Source of the DNA: Lentisphaerae bacterium GWF2_38_69
GTDB taxonomy: Bacteria; Verrucomicrobiota; Lentisphaeria; Victivallales; GWF2-38-69
Length of the DNA stretch: 54,592 bases
Reading direction: 5' to 3'
Assembly: GCA_001803205.1 (NCBI GenBank)
Contig: MHBE01000008.1
Span: 1-54,592 of the forward strand
Shown in pieces: positions 45,290 through 54,438 of this stretch; position 1 is the stretch's first letter, and every line of letters begins with the position of its first letter. Made by a program: the position numbers and the translations under genes. The notes under the pieces are model-generated. The model was not told where the DNA came from and did no database searches. It worked only from the letters and a program-made list of their open reading frames with translations.

Positions 45290-46063
45290 TTACAAAGGTG
45301 ATATTGTCATGCCGCCATCGAGTGGAAGAGACACTCCATGGACAAAATTTGCCGCAGGACTTGCGAGAAATAATGCGACATTTGCCACTTCTTGCGCTTC
45401 TCCGAATCGGTGTAAAGGGATTTTTTTTTCTTTTCCCTTTCTTTGTTCTTCCATTGTAGGATTATTCCAAATTTGTTGAGCCATTTCTGTTAGTATAATT
45501 GTTGGGCATATCGCGTTCACATGGATATTGTATGGGCCCCATTCAACAGCCATCGTTCTTGTAAGCTGATTCATAGCTGCCTTGGCCGCCGCATAGGATC
45601 CCAACCCGGGTGTGCCCACAAATGCGCCTATAGAGGAAATATTAATAATTTTCCCAGTTTTGCGTTTAATCATTTGAGGCACTATCATTTGAGCAAGTAG
45701 CAGCGTTGCTCTGAGATTAACGGCAAATGTATCATCCCATTCATCCTGAGTAATTTCTAACAGAGAATTTATCTTGCAAATCCCTGCGTTATTTACAAGG
45801 ATGTCCCACTCTGGAGATAGTTCTAAAGCTTTTTTGCCCGCTCTTCTAGCCCCTTCAATGGAAGCTATATCTTCTTTGATGACAAAACATTTTCGCTTAA
45901 ACTTCTCTACGGCAGTTTTTGCTTTTTCCAAACCATTAACATCTCTGCCGATAATTCCAATATCGGCTCCTGCTTCAGCAAATGTTTTAGCAATTGCCGC
46001 GCCAATACCTTTTGAACCACCAGATATTAGTGCTCGTTTGCCATCTAATCGAAAACTTTTCAT
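45290..46063 (-). CDS. Short-chain dehydrogenase/reductase (SDR, classical)
   Basis: This 257-residue NAD(P)-dependent oxidoreductase has the cofactor loop GGSKGIGAAIAK, NNAG, the catalytic Ser in NISSIGAF and YAAAK, and the C-terminal GVSLPLDGGMT. It resembles gluconate 5-dehydrogenase and FabG-type enzymes; the substrate cannot be told. ATG 46063 has AAGGGAC. It is cotranscribed with the LysR gene. Confidence 0.9.
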   Translation of the reverse strand: MKSFRLDGKRALISGGSKGIGAAIAKTFAEAGADIGIIGRDVNGLEKAKTAVEKFKRKCFVIKEDIASIEGARRAGKKALELSPEWDILVNNAGICKINSLLEITQDEWDDTFAVNLRATLLLAQMIVPQMIKRKTGKIINISSIGAFVGTPGLGSYAAAKAAMNQLTRTMAVEWGPYNIHVNAICPTIILTEMAQQIWNNPTMEEQRKGKEKKIPLHRFGEAQEVANVALFLASPAANFVHGVSLPLDGGMTISPL

Positions 46064-46133
46064 TTTAGTCCCTTTTTTAAGTACTTAAAAGTTAAGCATA
46101 TTTGCAGTTGTTGTCAATTCTCTGCTTGGGATA

Positions 46134-46379
46134 CTGTCTGTTTTTGATAAAAGAATTGTGGAACTTAAAGCTGTTTCGCAATTACTTCCTGAACATGAAG
46201 CACAACTGATGAATTATATTAGAATAACTAAACTGGAAGTAGGATACCTGATTAACTTTGGGAACACAGAAAAACTTGAATGGAAAAGATTTATAGTTAC
46301 GAACCACAGATTATCACTAATGAACACTAATATAAAACCTTTATCTGTCACCGAATTGAGCGAATTTATCGAAGTTTAG
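46134..46379 (+). pseudogene. GxxExxY-family protein, C-terminal fragment
   Basis: FDKRIVELKAVSQLLPEHEA followed by QLMNYIRITKLEVGYLINFG and LEWKRFIV matches the second half of GxxExxY proteins (PF13366, PD-(D/E)xK-like fold). The N-terminal half with the GxxExxY motif is absent; upstream frame is unrelated. Formal start is GTG 46158. It is a decayed fragment. Confidence 0.75.
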
Positions 46380-46421
46380 GTATATACAAGCTTTTTAAAA
46401 GCAACTTAAGCATAGCTTAAC

Positions 46422-46479
46422 AAGAAGACTGAAAAGTGAGAAATCTAAAATATATTTTGATTTCAACTTTCAGCTTCTT
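46422..46479. repeat. Imperfect inverted repeat (CTGAAAAGTG / CAACTTTCAG)
   Basis: AAGAAGACTGAAAAGTG and the complementary-like CAACTTTCAGCTTCTT flank an A/T core (AATC...GATT). A long imperfect hairpin can form. It may be a dispersed repeat of the AGCTGAAAGTTGAAA type or a terminator. Confidence 0.45.
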
Positions 46480-46557
46480 GGAAATAATATTATTATTTCG
46501 ATGCTTTTACTTAATTCGTTTAATTTGTGTAATTAGTTGACTGGTATTCCACAGGAG

Positions 46558-47703
46558 CTATTTCAGGAGTTTTCTGTAGTGATTGAATTCGCGAGCGCTG
46601 CCGACCATTTCTATGCCGTAAACAATTTCACCGTCATTAAGGATGGCTCTGTAAGAGGTATTTTCTTCTTCGAGTATAGAAGTTGTTTTATTTTTTAAGT
46701 TTTCATGATGGACATGACCGATAGAATGTATTTCAAAGTCCTTATATTTAAGGTCAAGAGAAATATGCCCTGGCTCGAATTTGGTTTTCTTATTCAAATT
46801 TGCAGCATTGATTCCTGCTGTTTTTCCCTGGGATAAAGCTCTGAGAACAGAGAATTGCCGGCTGGTATTTTTCAGATTTGCGCAATCTCCGGCTGCAAAA
46901 AATGCGGGAACGGAACTTTCCAGAAACCCATCTACAAAAAAACCGTATTCTTTCTCAATATCAGGAGAGATTTTGAATTGATCATTAGAAACACATCCTA
47001 CACTTAGAATACATAGTTCGGCTTTGAAAGTTTCGTTTCCAGTAATAATTTCCAGATAATCAGGCTTTGGTAAAATACTTTTGACCGTAGCCTCGGTTAT
47101 TACATTTATCTCTTTTATATGCAGAAGTCTTTTTATAGTTTCCGATCCTTTCAGAGAGAAGTTTCTTTCAAGAAGCCTGTGAGCTTTTTCAATAACGGTT
47201 ACTCTTAATCCTTTTTCGGCTGCTCTCAAGGCTGTTTCAAGCCCAATGAGTCCGCCGCCTATTACCGCGATGGTTTTTACATTCTCTATTTTACTGGATA
47301 TTTCCATAGCATTATCCAGCGTCCATAAAGGAGTGATTCTGCTGTCGTTTAAATGATTTGCGGCAAAACCTGGAATAATGGGTTTTGCGCCAGTGCAAAC
47401 TACTATAGAATCAAAGAGAAATTTGATGCCATTTGAAATAACACTGAAAGATTTTCCTTCCTGTTCAATAGCTTCCACTTTCGAATTCAGATTGAGTTCA
47501 ATATTGTTATCTTTATACCATCCGGCAGGGTGCATATAGACTTCTTCACTCCTGATCTGTCCAAATGCCGCGGCGATTATCCTTGGACGGTAATAAGGCA
47601 ATACGCTTTCTTCTGAAAACAAATGCACTTCAGCTCCGCTCTTTGCTGCTTCGAGAGCAGCGGAAACTCCCGCATATCCTGCGCCTATTATTCCGACTTT
47701 CAT
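46558..47703 (-). CDS. FAD/NAD-dependent oxidoreductase, NorW/rubredoxin reductase-like
   Basis: This 381-residue flavoprotein reduces small electron carriers with NAD(P)H. The FAD fold starts with GIIGAGYAGVSAALEAAKSG, PYYRPRI follows, the NAD fold has VIGGGLIGLETALRAAEKGL (about residue 147), and FFAAGDCA closes the FAD site. Relatives serve rubredoxin or flavorubredoxin in oxygen and nitric oxide defence. It lies two genes after hcp on the same strand, in keeping with a role in nitrosative or redox stress. The partner is unknown. Confidence 0.86.
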   Translation of the reverse strand: MKVGIIGAGYAGVSAALEAAKSGAEVHLFSEESVLPYYRPRIIAAAFGQIRSEEVYMHPAGWYKDNNIELNLNSKVEAIEQEGKSFSVISNGIKFLFDSIVVCTGAKPIIPGFAANHLNDSRITPLWTLDNAMEISSKIENVKTIAVIGGGLIGLETALRAAEKGLRVTVIEKAHRLLERNFSLKGSETIKRLLHIKEINVITEATVKSILPKPDYLEIITGNETFKAELCILSVGCVSNDQFKISPDIEKEYGFFVDGFLESSVPAFFAAGDCANLKNTSRQFSVLRALSQGKTAGINAANLNKKTKFEPGHISLDLKYKDFEIHSIGHVHHENLKNKTTSILEEENTSYRAILNDGEIVYGIEMVGSAREFNHYRKLLK

Positions 47704-47746
47704 TAGTTATTTTTTAACCTCAATTTATAAATCAGTAAAACTTATT

Positions 47747-48424
47747 TCAAAACCAATATTCCGGATATTTTCTGCCCTTCGCCAAATTGTTAATTGCCAG
47801 AGCAACAAGAAGCAATATTACAGCTCCTGAAGCTACAGGAAAAAGGATATATAGGTATCCCAGATTGTGGATATTGGTTCCTCCTATTACTGCTATTAAA
47901 GCTGTAGCGCCGCCCGGCGGATGAAGAGTCTTAGTCGCCAGCATAGCCATAATAGCTATTGAAACAGATAATGCAGCAGCTATCCAGATCATATATCCGA
48001 AAATCTGAAAACATATTACTCCAATTAAAGCTGAAATCAAATGCCCCCCAATCAAGTTACGAGGTTGAGCCAGAGGACTCTTAATCGCGCCGTAAATTAG
48101 TACTGCTGAAGCTCCGAATGAACCTATAAGAAGTGTCAAAGAAAATGGTTCTAGGAATTTATATGAAAAAAAAGCGCACAAGCCAATTCCCAAAAAAGAG
48201 CCTAATCCAGACCAGGCTATTTCTTTTAAGCCTACCCCGGGAGGGCTCAGGGGAATATGTTTCCGATGGATAAAGTTAATTCTTTTGTGGATGTGCTTGA
48301 ATGCAATTTCAAATAGATTTTTAAGATCTGTTTCGCTTATATCGATATAAGTTCCCATCTCTTTCATGGCTTCCTGAATATCTTCTTCAGAGAGAGTTAT
48401 CTGATTGTTGTAGTGTTTGTTCAT
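47747..48424 (-). CDS. HPP-family integral membrane protein
   Basis: This 225-residue protein has four membrane helices (from about residue 75) and the family motif TLHPPGGATALIAVIGG. Some HPP proteins have been linked to nitrite transport. An N-terminal cytoplasmic part of about 70 residues precedes the membrane part, with ISLSPPGVGLKEIAWSGLGS-like text (PLSPPGVGLKEIAWSGLGSF). It sits between the flavoprotein and hcp. No clear ribosome site is visible at ATG 48424. Confidence 0.85.
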   Translation of the reverse strand: MNKHYNNQITLSEEDIQEAMKEMGTYIDISETDLKNLFEIAFKHIHKRINFIHRKHIPLSPPGVGLKEIAWSGLGSFLGIGLCAFFSYKFLEPFSLTLLIGSFGASAVLIYGAIKSPLAQPRNLIGGHLISALIGVICFQIFGYMIWIAAALSVSIAIMAMLATKTLHPPGGATALIAVIGGTNIHNLGYLYILFPVASGAVILLLVALAINNLAKGRKYPEYWF

Positions 48425-48444
48425 AAGTGTATCACAAAGTTAAT

Positions 48445-48555
48445 TTGGAGTGCTATGACTCTTTAGATAAGCGTTTTAGCTTATTGTCATAGCTTTAAAA
48501 GTTCGAGGCATGCCTCGAATAAGAAAAAAGTGTAAACAAGTTTCCGCACTCCAAA
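48445..48555. repeat. MITE-like element with 10-bp terminal inverted repeats
   Basis: Perfect ends TTTGGAGTGC and GCACTCCAAA bound a 111-bp noncoding element. Inside are a hairpin GCTATGAC...GTCATAGC with nested ATAAGC/GCTTAT (48453-48493) and an 18-bp perfect palindrome TTCGAGGCATGCCTCGAA (48502-48519). It has no ORF and sits between hcp and the HPP gene. Confidence 0.7.
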
Positions 48556-48594
48556 GCATTCTAGATACATTTAATCGTTTTCGATAGGTCATGA

Positions 48595-48624
48595 TAAAAA
48601 AGCCGCGCTTTTAACAGCGCGGCT
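48595..48624 (-). terminator. Rho-independent terminator after hcp
   Basis: AGCCGCGCT and AGCGCGGCT form a perfect stem with a 6-base loop. On the minus strand a T run follows. It ends the tetR-ferredoxin-cupin-hcp transcript. Confidence 0.88.
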
Positions 48625-48646
48625 ATGTGATAGAGGCGATTGCCTC

Positions 48647-50269
48647 TTAGGACATTATGGCTTTTACATCGTCCTGAGCATTGCCAGTCGGAGTGATACT
48701 GAAGTTTTTGACAAGAACATCAACCACTGTCGGTGAGAGGAATGCCGGGACTGTAGGTCCGAGTCTGATTCCTTTTACACCGAGAGAGAGCAGGGCGAGC
48801 AATACTGCTACGGCCTTCTGTTCGTACCAAGCTATATCAAAAGCAAGAGGCAGATCATTAAGGTTCTTGAGTCCGAATGCTTCCTGAAGTTTGAGTGCGA
48901 TTACTGCAAGTGAATAGCAGTCATTGCACTGTCCGGCATCGAGAACTCTTGGAATTCCCCCGATGTCGCCGAGATTGCTCTTGATGTATCTGTATTTAGC
49001 GCATCCTGCTGTAAGGATAATTGTGTCTTTTGGGAGGGCTTCAGCTACTTCTGTGAAGTAACTTCTTGAAGGTTGTCTTCCGTCACATCCGCCCATAACA
49101 ACAAATTTTTTGATCGCTCCTGATTTAACAGCTGCGATGACTTTGTCTGCTACAGCCATTACTTGATTGTGAGCAAAACCTCCTACAATTTCACCTTTTT
49201 CAAGTTCTGTCGGAGCAGGGCGGGTCTTTGCAAGAGCTATAATTTCAGAGAAATCCTTCTTGCCTCCTTCTTTTCTGTCCGCAATATGTTTAACTTCGGG
49301 ATATCCTGCAGCGCCGGTTGTGAAGATTCTGTTTTTATAGGAATCTTTAACAGGTACTATGCAGTTAGTAGTCATAAGAATAGGGCCATTGAATGATTCA
49401 AATTCCTTGTCCTGATGCCACCATGAACCGCCGTAGTTTCCAACAAGGTTTGTGTATTTCTTGAATTTCGGGTAGTAGTGGGCAGGAAGCATCTCGCTGT
49501 GAGTATAAACATCTATGCCTGTGCCTTGTGTCTGCTCAAGAAGTTCTTCCATATCTTTGAGGTCGTGTCCTGAAATGAGTATTCCGGGGTTCTTGCCTGT
49601 TCCGATATTGACTTTAGTAATTTCAGGATTGCCGTAAGTAGTTGTATTGGCTTTGTCGAGAAGAGCCATTGTAGTAACAGCGGTTTTTCCGCACTCCATT
49701 ACGAGAGCTATCATTTCATCTACTGAGAGATTTTTGGTCGTTGAAGCTAGTCCTTTAACTATGAACTCATAGATTGTTACATCGTCATAACCCAGGATTG
49801 AAGCGTGTTTAGCATAAGCAGAGAATCCTTTGATTCCGTAAACAAGAAGTTCTCTAAGTGAGCGGACATCTTCATTTTCAGTAGAAAGAACTCCGATTGA
49901 TTTTGCTTTCGCTAGCATTTCAGCTTCTGTTTTTGCAGTAAAGACGACAGAGTCACATTCACAAGTTATAGGCCCGTATTTCTTTACAAGCGATTCTCTG
50001 ACTTCAAAAGCCTTTTCAATCTGAGCCATTATTGCCTGGTTTGAAAAATTAGCATTGGTAATTGTCATGAAGAGGGATTTGGTCATAAATCTCCCTGTTT
50101 CGATGTCAATTTTGCCTTCAGCTTTCTTTTCAAGTATTAGCGAGATTCCTCTGAGCGCGTGTACAAGCACATCCATAAGATCGGCTGTGTCTGACGGTTT
50201 TCCGCAAACGCCTTTTGCGAATCTGCATCCTTTGTTTCCAGCTGTTTCCTGACATTGATAACAAAACAT
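48647..50269 (-). CDS. hcp: Hydroxylamine reductase / hybrid cluster protein (prismane)
   Basis: Hcp reduces nitric oxide or hydroxylamine in anaerobes. The N-terminal cysteines C3-x2-C6-x8-C15-x6-C22 ([13 protein letters not shown]) fit the [4Fe-4S]-type group of strict anaerobes, not the [2Fe-2S] type of enterics. Hybrid-cluster ligands occur in [58 protein letters not shown] and later Glu/Cys. At 540 residues it is full length. It has a strong AGGAGG site. It is the last gene of the TetR-led operon. Confidence 0.97.
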   Translation of the reverse strand: MFCYQCQETAGNKGCRFAKGVCGKPSDTADLMDVLVHALRGISLILEKKAEGKIDIETGRFMTKSLFMTITNANFSNQAIMAQIEKAFEVRESLVKKYGPITCECDSVVFTAKTEAEMLAKAKSIGVLSTENEDVRSLRELLVYGIKGFSAYAKHASILGYDDVTIYEFIVKGLASTTKNLSVDEMIALVMECGKTAVTTMALLDKANTTTYGNPEITKVNIGTGKNPGILISGHDLKDMEELLEQTQGTGIDVYTHSEMLPAHYYPKFKKYTNLVGNYGGSWWHQDKEFESFNGPILMTTNCIVPVKDSYKNRIFTTGAAGYPEVKHIADRKEGGKKDFSEIIALAKTRPAPTELEKGEIVGGFAHNQVMAVADKVIAAVKSGAIKKFVVMGGCDGRQPSRSYFTEVAEALPKDTIILTAGCAKYRYIKSNLGDIGGIPRVLDAGQCNDCYSLAVIALKLQEAFGLKNLNDLPLAFDIAWYEQKAVAVLLALLSLGVKGIRLGPTVPAFLSPTVVDVLVKNFSITPTGNAQDDVKAIMS

Positions 50270-50292
50270 AATTTCCTCCTATGTTTTCTGGG

Positions 50293-50628
50293 TTAATTTG
50301 ATTTAATCATTATTAGAACCATTTTGAACTTTTCCGGAGCTGCTACCGAGTGTGGTTTATTGGCAGGCATAATAATCTGTTCGCCTGCTTTCAACTCAAA
50401 CTTCTTTTCTTCTATAGTGATAAGAGCTTTGCCGTCAGTAATCTGAACAAGCGCATCGAATGGTGCAGAGTGAGTGCTGAGGCGCTGTCCGGCATCGAAA
50501 GCAAAAACAGTTACGGTTCCGGTTTTTTTATCGATAATGGTTCTGCTTGCTACAGTATCTTCCTGATAGCTGAGTAATTCATTGTATGTGAATGGCCTGG
50601 CTATCAGCTTATTTTCTAAAGTACTCAT
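50293..50628 (-). CDS. Cupin-domain protein
   Basis: This 111-residue single-cupin protein shows the two cupin motifs: GQRLSTHSAPFDALVQITDG and PANKPHSV. Cupins bind a metal via His and Glu. ATG 50628 follows GGGAGGG, so the frame start at 50640 is unlikely. It is tucked between the ferredoxin and hcp genes, and this order suggests a helper role in the hcp pathway. The substrate is unknown. Confidence 0.88.
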   Translation of the reverse strand: MSTLENKLIARPFTYNELLSYQEDTVASRTIIDKKTGTVTVFAFDAGQRLSTHSAPFDALVQITDGKALITIEEKKFELKAGEQIIMPANKPHSVAAPEKFKMVLIMIKSN

Positions 50629-50643
50629 ATTCCCTCCCATAGA

Positions 50644-51360
50644 TTATAATATATTTCCATCCAAACTTAATTTAACAAGGTTCAATGGAATGTTTTTCCC
50701 TGATTGAGACAGAGCTTCAGTGACAATTGCGACAAGCCCTCTGCAGCAGGGTACTTCCATATAAATAACTGTTAAATCTCTGAGATTGTTTTCTCGTATT
50801 ATTGCAGTAATTTTTTCAACATAATTGCTTGTATCATCGAGTTTCGGGCATGCGATGACAAGTTTCTTTCCTTTAAGGAGTTTTCCGTGGAAAGCGCCCA
50901 TGCTGAAGGCAGAGCAGTCCGCGGCGATAAGTACAGATGCGTTCTCCCAGAATGGAGCATTAACAGGGACGAGTTTCAGCTGTATTGGCCACTGAGTAAG
51001 TTCTGACGGGACTTCTCCTCTTGGAGAATTAACCGCTCTTACTGCTTCGTTTTTTGTAAAGCTCCTAATTGCCATTCCTGGGCACCCACTATGAGAAGAA
51101 GAATGATTTTTATGAGCTGCCTCTTTAGTATTCCTGGCTTTGACAGCTTTTTCGCTAAACTCCTCTGCTTCTCTTTCTATTATTCTAATGGCATCAACAG
51201 GGCAGTCTCCTATACAAGCTCCAAGTCCGTCACAATAGACATCGCTTACGAGTTTAGCTTTGCCATTGACTAATTGGATAGCACCTTCGTGACATGCACT
51301 TACGCATTGACCGCAGCCGTTGCATTTATCCTGATCTATTTCTATTATCTTGCGTTTCAT
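50644..51360 (-). CDS. Ferredoxin-type iron-sulfur protein with C-terminal redox domain
   Basis: This 238-residue protein begins with two ferredoxin cluster motifs: CNGCGQCVSACHEG (complete) and CDGLGACIGDCP, in which the second cysteine is Leu. The second cluster thus may be [3Fe-4S] or need another ligand. The C-terminal part (LIAADCSAFSMGAFHG, IACPKLDDTSNY, MEVPCCRGLVAI) is typical for this family. It likely donates electrons to Hcp. ATG 51360 has AAGGA. It lies 14 bases after the tetR gene. Confidence 0.9.
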   Translation of the reverse strand: MKRKIIEIDQDKCNGCGQCVSACHEGAIQLVNGKAKLVSDVYCDGLGACIGDCPVDAIRIIEREAEEFSEKAVKARNTKEAAHKNHSSSHSGCPGMAIRSFTKNEAVRAVNSPRGEVPSELTQWPIQLKLVPVNAPFWENASVLIAADCSAFSMGAFHGKLLKGKKLVIACPKLDDTSNYVEKITAIIRENNLRDLTVIYMEVPCCRGLVAIVTEALSQSGKNIPLNLVKLSLDGNIL

Positions 51361-51374
51361 ATATTAGTCCTTCT

Positions 51375-51959
51375 CTATAAAGAGTTATTTTTCAAAACAG
51401 TTTCTAGTGTTTTCCAGAGAGATTCAAATTCATCTTTCAGGCTGAACTGGTATTTATTAAGAAACCACTGGGTTAAAAGCAGTCTGAAAGAACCTAGTAC
51501 AATTCTAAAGAGTTCTTTCGGTTCAGAATCCGACCGTATTTCATTCTTCTCCTGTCCCTTTAAAATCAAAGAAAGGATAAATTCCTTATGCTTATGAATC
51601 GATTCAGCAGCCGAAACTCTCAGCTCTTCATCCTGCATGAAAATGTCCAGAGAGAGCATGATATAAGCTATTTCGGGGAAGTGTTCAAATTGTTCAATCC
51701 TTCTTAAAATAAGTTTCTTAAGTTCAGATAGAGCCGAAGGATTCTTCATTGATATTGCTTTGAAATCATTCTGGGACGACAAACTGAAGAGTTGTATGAT
51801 CCCTAAGAGTATCTCTCTTTTTGACTGGAAATGTCTATAGAGCGCCGCTTCGGTCAGGCCTATTTCTGAAGCTATGTTTTTTATCGTCATAGCTCGGACG
51901 CCATTCTTGGCCGCCAGCTTTACGCTTGCTTCAAGTATTTCTATCTGCCTGTCAGTCAT
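51375..51959 (-). CDS. TetR-family transcriptional regulator
   Basis: This 194-residue regulator has the HTH in MTIKNIASEIGLTEAALYRH with FQSKREILLGI. The C-terminal ligand domain is not diagnostic. It is the first gene of the ferredoxin-cupin-hcp operon, so it probably controls this operon and itself. The ribosome site AAGGA precedes ATG 51959. The promoter and palindrome just upstream support autoregulation. Confidence 0.92.
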   Translation of the reverse strand: MTDRQIEILEASVKLAAKNGVRAMTIKNIASEIGLTEAALYRHFQSKREILLGIIQLFSLSSQNDFKAISMKNPSALSELKKLILRRIEQFEHFPEIAYIMLSLDIFMQDEELRVSAAESIHKHKEFILSLILKGQEKNEIRSDSEPKELFRIVLGSFRLLLTQWFLNKYQFSLKDEFESLWKTLETVLKNNSL

Positions 51960-51974
51960 ATCAATCCTTATGTA

Positions 51975-51988
51975 AGTGAATATTTACT
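51975..51988. promoter_or_regulatory. Candidate TetR operator (AGTGAATATTTACT)
   Basis: This 14-bp near-palindrome has one mismatched pair between arms. It begins 16 bases upstream of the tetR start and just downstream of the predicted -10, so bound repressor would cover the start of transcription. Confidence 0.5.
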
Positions 51989-51995
51989 ATCATTA

Positions 51996-52023
51996 AAAAT
52001 AATCCAATATGATACTATGTCAA
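51996..52023 (-). promoter_or_regulatory. Sigma-70-like promoter of the tetR-ferredoxin-cupin-hcp operon
   Basis: On the minus strand TTGACA (52023-52018) and TATTTT (52001-51996) are 16 bases apart. The -35 is consensus and the -10 matches four of six. The transcript would begin next to the candidate operator. Confidence 0.55.
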
Positions 52024-52191
52024 TCTCATATAAATAAAAATTGTTAAATTTTCATAGAAGAGGGGGGTAAATGTTTTCTTTGTGTTAGTTTTTTAAAATT
52101 TATTTTTCTTGATAAAGCCTTATTCGTCAAAATATTTATAATATGCTGACAAATACATGAATTAATTCAAATATAAAAGCAGGCTAAATTT

Positions 52192-54438
52192 ATGGATTAT
52201 TTCTATCTCTTTGCTTTAATAGTAATTTTTACTTTAGCTATATCAGATCTAGTTGTTGGAGTAGGTAATGATGCAGTTAATTTTTTAAACTCTGCGATAG
52301 GTTCAAAAACGGCATCAATAAAAGTTATCATTGCCGTAGCCATTTTGGGAGTGCTTATCGGAGCTACATTTTCGGGTGGAATGATGGAGATTGCCAGGAA
52401 GGGGATGTTTTATCCCGAGAAATTTCTCTTTACCGAAATAATGGTTGTTTTTCTGGCAGTGATGTTTGCGGATGTTATACTTCTAGATTTTTTCAATACA
52501 GCCGGACTTCCTACATCCACTACAGTATCGATAGTTTTTGAATTGCTTGGATCGGCTTTTGCCGTAGCTCTCTTTAAAACTATCAGTACGGGGGCTGATT
52601 TAAGCGGCATATCTCAGTATATAAACTCTTCCAAAGCTCTTGGGATTCTCTCAGGGATTTTGCTTTCGGTCATAGTTGCTTTTACCTTCGGAGTAGTGAT
52701 TCAGTATATTGTAAGAATATTTTTTACTTTCAACTGGGAGAAAACTTGCAAATATTATGCTCCGTTGTGGGGCGGTTTCTCAATATCAGCAATAACATAT
52801 TTCCTTCTAATAAAGGGAGCTAAAGGCGCTTCTTTTACTACACCTGAAATGCTTCAGTTTATAAGCCATAATACTTTTTATATTCTATTAATAAGTTTTA
52901 TTGCATGGACAGTTCTTCTTCAGGTACTCAGTTCATTGTTTAAATTTAACATCCTTAAAGTTATCGTTCTTTTTGGAACATTTGCTCTAGCCATGGCATT
53001 TGCAGGTAACGATCTGGTCAACTTTATCGGAGTGCCTCTTGCTGCCTATGATGCTTTTAAAATAATGCTTTCTCAGGGTTTTAAAGTTCCTGATCTTTTC
53101 ATGGGAGGATTAAATCAAGCCGTAAAAACTCCTACTATATTCCTTCTTGCGGCCGGCATTATTATGTCGTTGACTTTGTGTTTTTCCAGAAAAGCCCGTT
53201 CAGTTGTTAAAACATCGGTTGACCTGAGCAGACAGACTGAAGGGAATGAAAAATTTTCGTCGAATCAATTATCCCGTTCACTTGTCAGGGTAGCTATTAA
53301 TGTGGGGGATGTCTGCAAAGCGATAGTTCCAGGTCGTGTCCAGGTGTATATCAATAAGCGGTTCAAGACAGAAGAGGAGAATAATAAAAAAATAAAAGAA
53401 AAAGACAAACCCGCTTTCGATATGGTGAGAGCTTCGGTTAATTTGGTCGTGGCAAGCGCTCTGATTGCAATGGGAACTTCCCTGAAACTTCCTCTTTCTA
53501 CTACCTATGTTACATTTATGGTAGCTATGGGAACATCTCTTTCTGACAGAGCCTGGGGAAGAGAGAGCGCTGTATTCAGGATATCAGGAGTTATAACCGT
53601 TATAGGGGGCTGGCTTTTTACAGGGATAATGGCTTTTTCCATGGCTTTTCTAATAGCCGCGATTCTTTATTACGGTGGAATATTCACCCTGGTGGCTATG
53701 ATTATTATTTCAATAATCCTCATGTACAGAACTTATATAATACACTCTAAGAAAGAGAAGAAAGAAGAGAAAGCAGTAACTGAACTTGATACAGTTACTA
53801 AGAAATCACAAATAGCCAAGTGTAATGTAAAATCAGTGAAATTTCTTAGAGAGCTTCCTATTGTCTTCAATAAAACAATCTTTTTCATGATACATCAAAA
53901 GAGAAGCAAACTTAAGAAAACAATCTCTGATTTCAAAGATGTAACTAAAGAAATCAAGGACATGAGAAGCAAGGCTCCTTATGTGATCAAGAAATTTGAA
54001 GACGAGTATATTGCCGGTCTTTACTATATACAAGTTCTTGATTATATGAAGGAAATTTCAGATGCTCTAGTGAGAATTCAGCATGATATCTGGGAATACA
54101 TTGATAATAATCATCCTGCCATAAATCATGAACAGGTTAAAGACTTGAAAATCCTCAGAAAAGAATTCGGTATTTTTATTTTAAAAATCATAAAATCAGC
54201 AAACAAGAAAGAAACTGTAAAAATATCGCCTCTAGAAAAAACAGGAGACGAACTTCATGAAAAACTAGAAGAGATGACAATGGCACAAATAATTATGGTA
54301 AAGAAAAATAAAATATCATCCAGAAATAGTTTGCTTATAACCAATCTTTTCCATGAGATGAAAAATATAGTAATTCACTCCATTAAATTCACTAAAGCTC
54401 TGAACAAACTCAACTTAGCCGGTGAAAAATCCAAATGA
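52192..54438 (+). CDS. PiT-family inorganic phosphate transporter fused to PhoU-like domain
   Basis: This 748-residue protein couples phosphate uptake to cation entry. Both PiT motifs are present: VGVGNDAVNFLNSAIGS near the N-terminus and AFAGNDLVNFIGVPLAA in the second half, with 10-12 membrane helices to about residue 520. From about 535 on the chain is helical and charged, and resembles PhoU-type regulators (NLFHEMKNIVIHSIKFTKAL), a domain often encoded by a separate gene. Such fusions are known in Bacteroidota and others. It may regulate itself. Confidence 0.9.
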   Translation: MDYFYLFALIVIFTLAISDLVVGVGNDAVNFLNSAIGSKTASIKVIIAVAILGVLIGATFSGGMMEIARKGMFYPEKFLFTEIMVVFLAVMFADVILLDFFNTAGLPTSTTVSIVFELLGSAFAVALFKTISTGADLSGISQYINSSKALGILSGILLSVIVAFTFGVVIQYIVRIFFTFNWEKTCKYYAPLWGGFSISAITYFLLIKGAKGASFTTPEMLQFISHNTFYILLISFIAWTVLLQVLSSLFKFNILKVIVLFGTFALAMAFAGNDLVNFIGVPLAAYDAFKIMLSQGFKVPDLFMGGLNQAVKTPTIFLLAAGIIMSLTLCFSRKARSVVKTSVDLSRQTEGNEKFSSNQLSRSLVRVAINVGDVCKAIVPGRVQVYINKRFKTEEENNKKIKEKDKPAFDMVRASVNLVVASALIAMGTSLKLPLSTTYVTFMVAMGTSLSDRAWGRESAVFRISGVITVIGGWLFTGIMAFSMAFLIAAILYYGGIFTLVAMIIISIILMYRTYIIHSKKEKKEEKAVTELDTVTKKSQIAKCNVKSVKFLRELPIVFNKTIFFMIHQKRSKLKKTISDFKDVTKEIKDMRSKAPYVIKKFEDEYIAGLYYIQVLDYMKEISDALVRIQHDIWEYIDNNHPAINHEQVKDLKILRKEFGIFILKIIKSANKKETVKISPLEKTGDELHEKLEEMTMAQIIMVKKNKISSRNSLLITNLFHEMKNIVIHSIKFTKALNKLNLAGEKSK

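Noticed and set aside
52100-52191. Promoter for the PiT gene (TTGATA ... TATAAT)
   Set aside because: The spacing is about 22 bases, too long for a standard sigma-70 promoter.
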